From positions 1-61,555 of the forward strand of contig CAIKAR010000024.1 in assembly GCA_903825465.1 (NCBI GenBank): a stretch of 61,555 nucleotides of DNA, in the 5' to 3' direction. Numbering within the stretch: the stretch's first letter is position 1; each line of letters opens with the position of its first letter. Source of the stretch: an uncultured Hyphomicrobiales bacterium. Lineage in GTDB: Bacteria > Pseudomonadota > Alphaproteobacteria > Rhizobiales > Beijerinckiaceae. Of the stretch, positions 49,559 to 58,093 are shown in pieces. The position numbers and the translations under genes are program-made. The notes below the pieces were generated by a model. It was not told where the DNA came from, did not search any database, and was given only the letters and a program-made list of their open reading frames with translations.

Positions 49559-50017
49559 TCAGGCCGGCTTGGCGGCGGCGTTCTTGATCGCCTGGCGGAC
49601 GCGGATGTAGGTCCCGCAGCGGCAGAGATTGCCGGCCATGGCCGCGTCAATGTCCGAATCGTCGGGCTGTGGAGTGCTGTTCAGCAACGCGGTGGCGGAC
49701 ATGATCTGCCCAGCTTGGCAGTAACCGCATTGCGGCACCGAGGCCTCCAGCCATGCTTTCTGAATCTTGGCGCCATTGGGCGCGTCGCCAATGCCCTCGA
49801 TCGTAACGACGGCCCTCGTGCCAACGTCGCCAATCGTCAACTGGCAGGAACGCGTGGGATTTCCCCCCACATGCACGGTGCAAGCGCCGCATTGGGCGAC
49901 GCCGCAGCCATATTTGGTCCCGACCAAATTGAGATGGTCGCGCAGCACCCACAGAAGAGGCATCTGCTCCGGAACATCCACCAGATGCGATTGTCCATTG
50001 ACTGTGAGTGTGAACAT
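49559..50017 (-). CDS. [2Fe-2S] subunit of the exported Mo-hydroxylase (IorA/AldF-like)
   Basis: A 152 aa protein. First cluster C38, C43, C46 and C58; second cluster C97 and C100 (CGYCQAG) with C132 and C134 (CRCG). It has no signal peptide, as expected for a subunit co-exported with the Tat-bearing Mo subunit. The start follows GGGAGGGCGGG; an open upstream extension is rejected. It is the same length as, and close in sequence pattern to, the small subunit at the window start, so the two modules are paralogous. Confidence 0.95.
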   Translation of the reverse strand: MFTLTVNGQSHLVDVPEQMPLLWVLRDHLNLVGTKYGCGVAQCGACTVHVGGNPTRSCQLTIGDVGTRAVVTIEGIGDAPNGAKIQKAWLEASVPQCGYCQAGQIMSATALLNSTPQPDDSDIDAAMAGNLCRCGTYIRVRQAIKNAAAKPA

Positions 50018-50167
50018 CCCGCCCTCCCCGATTAAAATTGCACCCGACGCGTCAACAAGACTTTCCACATAATTGAAGTCCTGTCGATAGCGCCATAAAG
50101 CGACGTTCAAGCGGCTGCTCAAAACGCGGCCCGCATCGGCGCGCCTTCCATAGATGCCCGAACCCGG

Positions 50168-50959
50168 ATGCTGGAGCCACGCCGCTTTGCCGCTCGATGC
50201 GATGTTCGTGTGAGCGACAGGTCACTTGTGGCGACGCGACGGGTTCAAGTCACCGTCTTCAGCTCCGAACATTCCAATCCGCACAACGTTGCCCAGCGAT
50301 CGCGTCGCGAGCCAGCGCTGGTGTCCGAAATTGACAGCGTCAATCTTTCCCGAATTTTTGGCCGCGCCGCGGATGTCAAATGCCCGATGGCGCTCGACGA
50401 ATATCCCAAACCACGCGATGTCGATGATGGGATTACGCCGCCGAGTGAACGGTATTTATTGTTTGTTGGCGGCGCGTTTTACGCGAATAAAGCCGGTATC
50501 GCCTGGTTCATACAACACGTCGCTCCGCGCGTTCAAATGAAGACAATCGTTGTTGGCAAGGGCATGGAATCTCTGCGCGAGGAGTCGCGGCCGCGCGGGA
50601 ATGTCGAAATTATCGGTGGGGTGCCCAGCGTTGAGAAATGGTATTCAAACGCTCATGTCGCGATCGCGCCTATTTTCGATGGGTCGGGAATGAAAACGAA
50701 GGTCGCGGAAGCCCTTATGTTTGGAAAGCAAATTATCGGCACGAAGGAAGCTTTCGCGGGTTACGAAGGCGATGTGGCCGGCATGGGCTGGGAATGCGAT
50801 AGCGCCGATGAGTTTGTTCAAAAAATCCGTGAATTGGAACACACGGAATTGCCTCGTTTCAATCAAGCGGCGAGGGCGATCTTCGATCAAAATTATTCGT
50901 TCGCCGCGGCTCGCGCGAGGTTAAAGCATATTATCGAAGATCCGTCAGCGCGCCGATGA
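50168..50959 (+). pseudogene. Truncated group 1 glycosyltransferase (C-terminal part)
   Basis: The frame encodes 263 aa, but from about residue 90 on it matches only the C-terminal Rossmann domain of GT4 glycosyltransferases: RYLLFVGGAFYANKAGI, VEIIGGVPSVEKWYSNAHVAI and the sugar-nucleotide motif GSGMKTKVAEALMFGK. The N-terminal acceptor domain (roughly 130-200 residues) is missing, and the first about 80 residues look degenerate. No ribosome site is obvious. Composition is AT-richer than neighbours. It is probably the remnant of a glycan-synthesis gene, though a short active form cannot be excluded. Confidence 0.65.
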
Positions 50960-51040
50960 TCCATTCTCTGTCAACCGCGCTCGCTGCTTCTGTCCGTCCT
51001 CACGCGCTATTTCGCGGCCGCCGCGCCGCCGGCAGCGCCA

Positions 51041-51898
51041 TCATCCGATCTCGATGTCGAGCCCCACATCCAGAATGGGCGCGGAATGCGTCAGCGCGCC
51101 CGACGAAATCAGGTCCACGCCGGTTTCGGCGATCGCTTTCACCGTTTCCGCGTTGACGCCGCCGGAAGCTTCGAGCTTCACACGGCCGCCGGCGATTTTG
51201 ACCGCCTCGCGCATCTGGGCCGTGTTCATGTTGTCGAGAAGGCAATAGTCCGCGCCCTCGTCGAGGACCTCGCGCAACTGATCGAGCGTGTCGACCTCGA
51301 TCTCGATTTTCACGAGATGTCCGGCGGACTTCTTAGCCGCGCGCAGCGCCTGGCGAATGCCCCCGCAAACGGCGATGTGGTTGTCCTTGATGAGGATGGC
51401 GTCGTCCAGTCCGAACCGGTGGTTCATCGCGCCGCCGGCGCGCACAGCGTATTTTTCGAGCGCGCGCAGGCCCGGCGTCGTTTTTCGCGTGCAGCAGATC
51501 TTCGCGTTTGTATGGGCCACCAGCGCGACGTAGCGCGCCGTCATGGTGGCGATGCCCGACAGGTGGCACATGTAGTTCAACGCCAGGCGCTCCGCGGTGA
51601 GGATGGCGCGCGCGTCGCCCGACACGCGCGCGACCAGCGCGCGGTTTCCCAGAATGTGCTCGCCGTCCTCGGCGAGATGTTCGAATTTCAGCGTGGGATC
51701 GATGGCTCGAAAGGCCGCCTCCGCCACGGGAATTCCACACACGACGCCGGGCTTGCGCAGCGCCATGACGGCGGTCGCGCGCGTGCCCGCCGGGATGGTG
51801 GCGAGGGTCGTCACGTCGCCGGCGCGGCCGAGATCCTCGTCGAGCGCGGCGCGCACGGCGTTGTCGAGATGAATTGGATTGAAGAATGTCATGGCCAT
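51041..51898 (-). CDS. nadC: Nicotinate-nucleotide pyrophosphorylase (carboxylating)
   Basis: Quinolinate phosphoribosyltransferase of NAD synthesis, 285 aa. Diagnostic motifs: EDLGRAGDVTT, LNYMCHLSGIAT, TRKTTPGLRALEKYAV, HNH-type substrate region NHRFGLDDAILIKDNH, and KLEASGGVN. GGAGG sits before the first of two close ATGs. It starts 16 bases after the decarboxylase-like gene, so it may ride on the EutA operon. nadA and nadB are not in the window. Confidence 0.96.
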   Translation of the reverse strand: MAMTFFNPIHLDNAVRAALDEDLGRAGDVTTLATIPAGTRATAVMALRKPGVVCGIPVAEAAFRAIDPTLKFEHLAEDGEHILGNRALVARVSGDARAILTAERLALNYMCHLSGIATMTARYVALVAHTNAKICCTRKTTPGLRALEKYAVRAGGAMNHRFGLDDAILIKDNHIAVCGGIRQALRAAKKSAGHLVKIEIEVDTLDQLREVLDEGADYCLLDNMNTAQMREAVKIAGGRVKLEASGGVNAETVKAIAETGVDLISSGALTHSAPILDVGLDIEIG

Positions 51899-51914
51899 GG
51901 CGGCGACCTCCAGA

Positions 51915-52898
51915 TCAAACGCGGTGTCCGCCGCGGCCGCGGCCCTGCGAAACAGAATGAAACAGCGTGTCCACGTCGGGCGCGTTTTTGAGCATGCCAT
52001 GCGCGCGCGAATAGCCCGCCAGCATTTCGATATTCTTCACATTTCGCGGCGTCAACCCGTATTCCCACGGGTCTTTGCCGAGAAGCTTTTCCTGTTCCTC
52101 CATGGCGCTTCGCCACCACGCCAGCGGCGCGACGCGCGGATTGAAGATGCGTTTCACACCCATCGTCTTGGCGCGATCAAACGCCTTGTAAAGCTCGACC
52201 GGCAGCCAGGGGTGACGCTCGACGACGTCTTGCTTGATCGCCACGACATGCATGATCGGGAAGACGCCGGTCTTCTTGAAGAACGCCGTCTCCTCGGCCT
52301 TGTAGTCGTCGAAAAGCCGCGCCACGGCGGGGTTTCCATCGATGTAGGGGTCGATCAGGTCTGTGTGAAGGCAGGCGTCGATCTCGCCCGAGACCAGCAT
52401 GTCCTCAAGCTTGCGGCCGTGCGGAACCCTCTTCAAATCAAGGCCGGGGGCGGGCGTGAATTCGACGTCCTCGTCGAGTTCCGCCACCCATTTGATCGAC
52501 TTGTGCGGCACGCCATATTCGCTTTCGAGGATGCCCCGCATCCAGACGATGGCTGTCGCCTGGAACGATTTCAAACCAACGGTTCTGCCTATCAAATCCC
52601 TTGGCGAGCGAATGCTTTTCGACGTGTTGACGAAGACGAATTCGTGGCGGAACCGCCTGTGCGGAAACACGGGAATGCCGACGATGGGCTGGCCAGCCTC
52701 CCTCGCGAGCAGGAACGACGAGGCGGAAAGCTCGGCGATGTCGAATTCGCGGTTGCGCAGAAAGCGCCAGTGCCGCGTCGTGGAATCGATGTCGCTCACG
52801 ACGACGAGATCGACGCCGTCGGGCGACACGCGCCCGTCTATCAACGGCCGAGTGATTTCGTAGTCGCCGACGGCGAGCGAAAGTTGAACCTTGGACAC
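51915..52898 (-). CDS. Periplasmic-binding-fold protein resembling 4,5-dihydroxyphthalate decarboxylase
   Basis: A 327 aa protein with a type 2 periplasmic-binding fold but no signal peptide, so it should be a cytosolic enzyme rather than a transporter receptor. Landmarks: AVGDYEITRPLIDGRV, RFRHEFVFVNTSKSI, PRDLIGRTVGLKSFQATA, MRGILESEYGV. This pattern fits proteins annotated as 4,5-dihydroxyphthalate decarboxylase. The start is a GTG, five bases after the bicupin stop, with AAGGG upstream. A substrate cannot be set from sequence. Adjacent genes: bicupin, EutA-like, nadC. Confidence 0.85.
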   Translation of the reverse strand: MSKVQLSLAVGDYEITRPLIDGRVSPDGVDLVVVSDIDSTTRHWRFLRNREFDIAELSASSFLLAREAGQPIVGIPVFPHRRFRHEFVFVNTSKSIRSPRDLIGRTVGLKSFQATAIVWMRGILESEYGVPHKSIKWVAELDEDVEFTPAPGLDLKRVPHGRKLEDMLVSGEIDACLHTDLIDPYIDGNPAVARLFDDYKAEETAFFKKTGVFPIMHVVAIKQDVVERHPWLPVELYKAFDRAKTMGVKRIFNPRVAPLAWWRSAMEEQEKLLGKDPWEYGLTPRNVKNIEMLAGYSRAHGMLKNAPDVDTLFHSVSQGRGRGGHRV

Positions 52899-52903
52899 GC
52901 GCG

Positions 52904-54019
52904 TCAACCCTTCGCGGGGAAAAACTTGTCCATTTTCTGGTCGACGCCGTGCTTGCGCGTCTCCTCGATCCAAATCTTCTGGATGCGCGCGTCCTGATCC
53001 TCGTATTCGAGCTGGTCGCCGCCCTCCTTGACGCTCGTGGACACCGCTCCCTTCTCGCCCGGCTTGAGGCCCATGAGCGAGCGCCGGTTCGCCGTTGTCA
53101 GCGGATAGCGCAAGCCGCCAACGCCGGTCGCGAGGTAGCGCGCGCGCGTGTCGCCGGCGTTGAAATGCTGGTGGAACTGCTGGTCCGCCGGCGGGAAGAC
53201 AACGCCGTGCTTCCAGTCGATGCGCAGGAAATCCTGTTCCTTGTCGAACCACAGCAGGGAATAGCCGACGCCCATCACGCACATGACGTGGAAGCCGGGC
53301 CCGTGGCGGTGGCCCTTCTTGTAAGTGCCAATCGGCATTTCGGAGATATGCGCGTGCATCGTGCCGTCGGCCAGCACGAACATGATGTTGGTGCCGCCGG
53401 CGCCGCGGTCGCCCCACGTCTTCAACTCGATGGCTTCCAGATCGGGGACGAAGTTCGTCTCCCACATGTGGTTGCCGGGGCGCACGGTGATCATGTCCCC
53501 TTCGCCGGTGAAGTGGTTCGCCTTGCCGGAGCGCTCGGAAAAATCGAAGGGATTGTCGAAGACGAACTTGTCGTTGTGAAACACGTTCAGCGCCAGAGGC
53601 AGGTCGGTCGTGGTCACCAGAAGCGCGCGCTCGCGCCCGCTTGAATTGAAGTGGCGGTGCTTGGCGTTGAGGGGAATGGCGAACAGGCCCTTCGGCCCCC
53701 ACTCGAAGCTGCGTTTAGAGCCGTCGGGCATTTCGATCTGCGTCGAGCCATGCCCTTCGAGCACATAGTACACGTCTTCATAGAGATGCCGCTGCGGCGA
53801 TGTCGATCCGCCCGGGGCGAGTTCCATCAGGAACATGTTGGCGAAGTCGCCGCGGCCCTTCAGATGCACGGCGGCGGCCTTCGCGTCGATGCGCGGCCAA
53901 TGCTTCATCTCGACCTTGAAGAGGTCGATGCCATAGTCCTCGGCGACTGGAAGGCCTTCATTGGCGACCCATTCGAGATAGGGGTCGCGGCCGTAGCCGG
54001 CCTTGGCTTGATCATCCAT
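52904..54019 (-). CDS. Bicupin protein
   Basis: A 371 aa cytosolic protein with two cupin domains. The first has SPQRHLYEDVYYVLEGHG with the His/Glu metal ligands of cupin motif 1. The second has KGHRHGPGFHVMCVMGVGYS. Many bicupins are ring-cleaving dioxygenases or isomerases (gentisate 1,2-dioxygenase-like), but this one is not close enough to assign. GGGAGGCGCAT precedes the ATG. It lies 32 bases after the EutA-like gene and five before the decarboxylase-like gene, pointing to a shared pathway. Confidence 0.88.
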   Translation of the reverse strand: MDDQAKAGYGRDPYLEWVANEGLPVAEDYGIDLFKVEMKHWPRIDAKAAAVHLKGRGDFANMFLMELAPGGSTSPQRHLYEDVYYVLEGHGSTQIEMPDGSKRSFEWGPKGLFAIPLNAKHRHFNSSGRERALLVTTTDLPLALNVFHNDKFVFDNPFDFSERSGKANHFTGEGDMITVRPGNHMWETNFVPDLEAIELKTWGDRGAGGTNIMFVLADGTMHAHISEMPIGTYKKGHRHGPGFHVMCVMGVGYSLLWFDKEQDFLRIDWKHGVVFPPADQQFHQHFNAGDTRARYLATGVGGLRYPLTTANRRSLMGLKPGEKGAVSTSVKEGGDQLEYEDQDARIQKIWIEETRKHGVDQKMDKFFPAKG

Positions 54020-54051
54020 ATGCGCCTCCCAATGGCGGGTCGGTGAAGGTT

Positions 54052-55557
54052 TCAGGAAAACAGCAGCGATTTGATGACCACCGGCACGACTCCCGGCGGC
54101 GTGATCATCTCGCCGATGTCGACGTAGTCGAGCTCTTGCAACTGCACGCCGTCGATCGACACAAGGTCGCCCGGCAGTTCGAGCTCGCGGTGCAGCAGGT
54201 TGCCCATGGTCTTGCCGATGTCGCCGTCGATCATCAGCATCAACACGGCGCGGCGCTTGCCGGCCACGGTCGTCGCCCGCCGAATTCCATCGGCGAGCGC
54301 GCGCAGGCGAGAATATTCGGGGTCGCCCTCGAAGGTGAAGGAAATCGCCATCAACCCCTGAGGGTCGATGTCGAGTTGCGAGGTCTTTTCCGCGATCGCG
54401 CGCGCGACCTCGTCGGGATTGATCGCGCCAGACATGTCGGGGTTGATGCGCACCACCGGCACATTGTGCACCGGCAGCACCGCCTCGTTCGATAGATAGA
54501 TGGTCTTGCCGCTGACCTGCACAGTGAACTGCGAGGCGCCAATGACGGTCGCGCGGATGCGGTTGCCGGGATCGATAACCGGCAAACCCTTGCGCTGCGA
54601 CAAGCGCTTGCGGATCGCCAGCGCCAGCGGGCGGGCGATGTCGCCGAAGTCGCGCGGCTCCGTCTCGAAGATGTATTCCGACACGCCGCCGGAAAACGTG
54701 ATCGCCGCCGGCGCCACGCCGCGGTCGAGCGGCTCGGTCAAGTCGAGCGATTTGCCGAGCTCGTCAAGCTCGTCGCCGAATATCTGGGCGATTAAGACAT
54801 CGGCGAGCCGCCCGGCGATTTTTTCGCGCACGGCGGGGTCGGACAGCGTCTTGGCGTCGGTGGCGACGCCAAGTTCCCGCGCGACAAGCCACGCCGATTG
54901 ATCGACGCGCGTCCATTCGCCCTTCTCGTCCTGGCCGAGGAGGCGCCCGCCGACGGCGAAGGCCGCGACCGAGCGCACCACGCCTTTGTCAATCAGCGCG
55001 AGCTTCGTCGTGCCGCCGCCGATGTCGACATGCAACACGCAGCCCTGACGCTGACGCGACAAAGCGACCGCGCCCGAGCCATGCGCGGCGAGCGTGCATT
55101 CAAGCTTGTGGCCGGCGGTGGCGCAGACGAACTTTCCCGCCTGGTCTGCGAACAACTCGTCGATAGCGCGCGCGTTGGTGCGTTTGATCGCCTCGCCGGT
55201 CAGGATGACCGCGCCGCTGTCGATGTCCGACCGCTTGACGCCAGCTTCTTTATAGGAATCGTGGATGAAGTGGTCGAGCGAATGCGCGTCGATGGTGCCG
55301 TCGCGTAAAAACGGCGTCAGCATGATCGGCGAGCGCCACACCACCTCGCGGTTAACGACGAGAAAACGGCTCGACAACCCCTGCGACTGGCGTTGCAACG
55401 TGACCTTGGCGAACAATAGGTGCGAGGTGGAGGAGCCAATATCGATGCCAATGGTGTTGAGCTCGACGGTTTCCTGCGCCCAGATGAAACGGGCCATGGC
55501 CGCGCGGTCTTCCTCCGTCATGGCGGCGTGTTCGTGATCGAAATCCAAGTCGTGCAT
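54052..55557 (-). CDS. EutA-type ethanolamine ammonia-lyase reactivating factor (orphan)
   Basis: A 501 aa ASKHA-fold protein of the EutA family (PF06277). ATPase motifs: NTIGIDIGSSTSHLLF near residue 39, LHVDIGGGTTKLALI, and ITFSGGVSEYIFE, together with the C-terminal TPPGVVPVVIKSLLF. EutA exchanges damaged cobalamin in ethanolamine ammonia-lyase in an ATP-dependent way. EutB and EutC, its known partners, are not in the window. It is first in a cluster with a bicupin and a decarboxylase-like protein. The ATG follows GGGGGTGGAG. Confidence 0.9.
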   Translation of the reverse strand: MHDLDFDHEHAAMTEEDRAAMARFIWAQETVELNTIGIDIGSSTSHLLFAKVTLQRQSQGLSSRFLVVNREVVWRSPIMLTPFLRDGTIDAHSLDHFIHDSYKEAGVKRSDIDSGAVILTGEAIKRTNARAIDELFADQAGKFVCATAGHKLECTLAAHGSGAVALSRQRQGCVLHVDIGGGTTKLALIDKGVVRSVAAFAVGGRLLGQDEKGEWTRVDQSAWLVARELGVATDAKTLSDPAVREKIAGRLADVLIAQIFGDELDELGKSLDLTEPLDRGVAPAAITFSGGVSEYIFETEPRDFGDIARPLALAIRKRLSQRKGLPVIDPGNRIRATVIGASQFTVQVSGKTIYLSNEAVLPVHNVPVVRINPDMSGAINPDEVARAIAEKTSQLDIDPQGLMAISFTFEGDPEYSRLRALADGIRRATTVAGKRRAVLMLMIDGDIGKTMGNLLHRELELPGDLVSIDGVQLQELDYVDIGEMITPPGVVPVVIKSLLFS

Positions 55558-55836
55558 CTCCACCCCCGGGAAGGCTGTCGCGAGGCGCGCCTTCCGCCGG
55601 CCGCGCCGGCGTGTTGAATTGGTGGAGGCATTCTCTAGCGGCGGAGGGGGGGAATGTCCACGCGCCGGGGGGACTAGCGCCGGCCTGTCGCAGGTTGGTT
55701 TCGCGGTCGTCGCCCACCGGGTCGCGCGAGGCGAAACCATAATTCGCGCTGTGCTTCGCGCCGGACGGTCGCCCTCTCACCGATCCTTAACCCCGTCCGC
55801 CTAACCTGCGCGCCCAGCCGTCCACGGATTAGCGCC

Positions 55837-57393
55837 ATGAGCTTGACCGCCGCCACGCCGCAGCATGCCGCCGGCGCGCCGATTTCCCTCGGCGATATTT
55901 CCGGCGCTTTGTCCTCGCGCTGGATCGCCGCCGCGCTGACGATTGGCGCGGTGGCGAGCCAGGCCTTCAGCCACCAGAACGGGGACAACTCCTGGCTGTT
56001 CACTGTCGCCGAAAAGACACTCGACGGAGCGACGCCTTATGTCGATTTCATCGAAAGCAACCCGCCCGTCGCCTATCTCATGTACGCGCCAGCGGTCTGG
56101 GTCGCGCGCCTGGCGCATATCCCGGTCGAACCCGCCGCCGTCGCTTCCATCTTCCTGCTGGCGTGCCTGAGCCTATGGCTGACCGCGCGCGTGCTTTTAC
56201 GCGCGGGCCTGGTTTCGAAATCCGAAAGCGGCTTCCTCCTCAACGCCGGCGTCTTCGCGCTCGTGTTTCTGCCGGGCTTTTCCTTCGCCGAGCGTGAGCA
56301 CAACGCCTGCCTTCTCGTCATGCCGGCGCTCGCTCTCTATGTCGCGCGATGCGAGTCCGCGAAACTGGCTCTCGGCGACGCCATTGCCGCCGGGCTCATG
56401 GCTGGCGTGGCGCTCGCCATCAAGCCCTATTACGCGCTGGCGCTGGCCGCGCCGCTTCTGTTCCTGCTCGCCCGCCGGCGCTCGCTTGCGCCCGTCCTAG
56501 CGCCCGAGCAATTGACCATCGCCGCGGCGGTGGCGGTGAATGTCGCGGCAATCGCCGTTTTCACGCCGGCCTATTTCGACATCGCACCGGCGACTTTCGA
56601 CGTCTATTTGCCGATGAAGGAGCCTTTGTCGGACCTGCTGCGCGAAGTCTGGTTCATGCTCAACGCGGCCCTGCTGGCGACGCTGGGCTTGACCTTCGGC
56701 CGCGCGTGCCGGGCGCCGAAAATCGCCGTGCCGGCGCTGGCCTCCCTCGGCTTCATGGGCACGTTCCTCATTCAGGGCAAGGGCTGGGTCAACCACGGCC
56801 TGCCGGGCGTCGAGCTTGCCTTTCTCGCCGTCGCCGCCGCGATAGCGCCCGTCCTTTATGGAGAGCCCGACGGGCTCGCGGAGCGTTGGCTAAAGGTCCG
56901 CCGCGCCGTCATGTTCGTGTTCGCGCCGTTGATGGTCGGGGCTCCCATCCTATTCGGGGTTTTCCTCGGCGCCACCGGCTTCGAGGAATATAAAGGGTTG
57001 ACCGCGGCGGTGCTGCGCGCCGCGCCGGCGCATCCCAAGATCATCGCGATCTCGCCGCGTCTCGACGTGGGCCATCCCCTGACGCGGCGCGTTGGCGGCG
57101 AGTGGGTTGGCCGTCCCAACGCGCTCTGGCTGATGATGTTCTCGCAAATGTTCCTCGACGCCAACTGGGGCGACGCGGCGAAGAAGGAACGCCTGCGATC
57201 CTATGTGGCGCGCGACGCCCGCGGCTTCCGCGAGGACGTCGAGAAAAGCCACCCCGACATCGTTCTGGTGGTTGAAAAAGACAAACGTGTCGAAGCCGCC
57301 ATGCGCAACCCCGATATCGCCGTTGCGATGGACGGTTACGCGCTCGCGGAAAGCGCCGACGGCATCGGGGTGTGGACGCGCAAACCTCGATGA
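55837..57393 (+). CDS. Polytopic membrane protein, GT-C glycosyltransferase-like
   Basis: A 518 aa membrane protein with about ten to eleven helices. After the first helix there is GDNSWLFTVAEKTLDGATPYVDF, the acidic loop typical of ArnT/PMT-like GT-C enzymes that use polyprenyl-phosphate sugars. The C-terminal soluble part (HPKIIAISPRLDVGHPL and PDIVLVVEKDKRVE) is consistent with a periplasmic domain. Sugar and acceptor cannot be told. It is divergent from the EutA cluster, with a 279-base noncoding region between them. Confidence 0.75.
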   Translation: MSLTAATPQHAAGAPISLGDISGALSSRWIAAALTIGAVASQAFSHQNGDNSWLFTVAEKTLDGATPYVDFIESNPPVAYLMYAPAVWVARLAHIPVEPAAVASIFLLACLSLWLTARVLLRAGLVSKSESGFLLNAGVFALVFLPGFSFAEREHNACLLVMPALALYVARCESAKLALGDAIAAGLMAGVALAIKPYYALALAAPLLFLLARRRSLAPVLAPEQLTIAAAVAVNVAAIAVFTPAYFDIAPATFDVYLPMKEPLSDLLREVWFMLNAALLATLGLTFGRACRAPKIAVPALASLGFMGTFLIQGKGWVNHGLPGVELAFLAVAAAIAPVLYGEPDGLAERWLKVRRAVMFVFAPLMVGAPILFGVFLGATGFEEYKGLTAAVLRAAPAHPKIIAISPRLDVGHPLTRRVGGEWVGRPNALWLMMFSQMFLDANWGDAAKKERLRSYVARDARGFREDVEKSHPDIVLVVEKDKRVEAAMRNPDIAVAMDGYALAESADGIGVWTRKPR

Positions 57394-57409
57394 GTGGATC
57401 GCCGACCGC

Positions 57410-57901
57410 TCAGTCGCCCCGGGTCGCCAGCGCCGCCAGGCCGGCCTCCGTCAGCCAGAAGTTGCCCGCGCTGTCCGTCCGCGCTTCAAATCCAAGTCCG
57501 CGATAAAACTTGTTGGCGATTTCGTTGGATGTCAGCGCGCCGACGGTGACGTGGACGCACCCTTCGGCGATCGCGCGCGCGGCGAGCGCCTTCAACATCG
57601 CCCCGCCGAGGCCGCGCCGGCGATATTCCGCGCGCACGAACATCAGATCGATGTGCCGCGTCTTCACGCCCCGCGCGACATTCAGCCAGTCGTAGCACAG
57701 CGCGAAGCCGACAAGACGCTTGCCCGCGGTCGCCACCAACACCGAGCCCATCGCATTCGGACCGAGGCAATGCGCGAGGAGATGCGCCTCGCCCACGCTC
57801 GTCCCGTCGCGGTGGAAGTCCGCGAGGGCCCGGGTCATGCCGGCGACGGCGGCCGCGTCGGCGGCGCGCATGGGCCTGATGTTGACGCCGTCTTTTTTCA
57901 T
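57410..57901 (-). CDS. GNAT-family N-acetyltransferase
   Basis: A 163 aa acetyltransferase. The GNAT fold is evident: IRPMRAADAAAVAGMTRAL at the start, GFALCYDWLN and HIDLMFVRAEYRRRGLGGAML, which contains the acetyl-CoA pyrophosphate loop (R-R-x-G-x-G). Then NEIANKFYRGLGFE. The last residues (NFWLTEAGLAAL) are typical of the group. Substrate unknown. It is divergent from the esterase gene. Confidence 0.9.
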   Translation of the reverse strand: MKKDGVNIRPMRAADAAAVAGMTRALADFHRDGTSVGEAHLLAHCLGPNAMGSVLVATAGKRLVGFALCYDWLNVARGVKTRHIDLMFVRAEYRRRGLGGAMLKALAARAIAEGCVHVTVGALTSNEIANKFYRGLGFEARTDSAGNFWLTEAGLAALATRGD

Positions 57902-58093
57902 GGCGAACAGCTTACTCGGTTCCCGTCACAATTCCCGCCGATGCTCCAATCTCCGCGGGATGGAAATTCAGAGGCGCGGCGCAATCGAATGTGGGGGACA
58001 ACGCCGCCCCGATGTCTTAGTCTTATTTTCAATCCGGCGCGTTTCCCGATTGCGACGCGCGACGGGGCTGAGAACAAGGTTAGGGAGGATCCA

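Noticed and set aside
51915-52898. ABC transporter substrate-binding protein
   Set aside because: The fold is similar but there is no signal peptide and no permease or ATPase gene nearby; a cytosolic decarboxylase-like role fits better.
51041-55557. Ethanolamine utilisation operon
   Set aside because: Only the EutA-type gene is present; EutB, EutC, shell proteins and the EutR regulator are missing.
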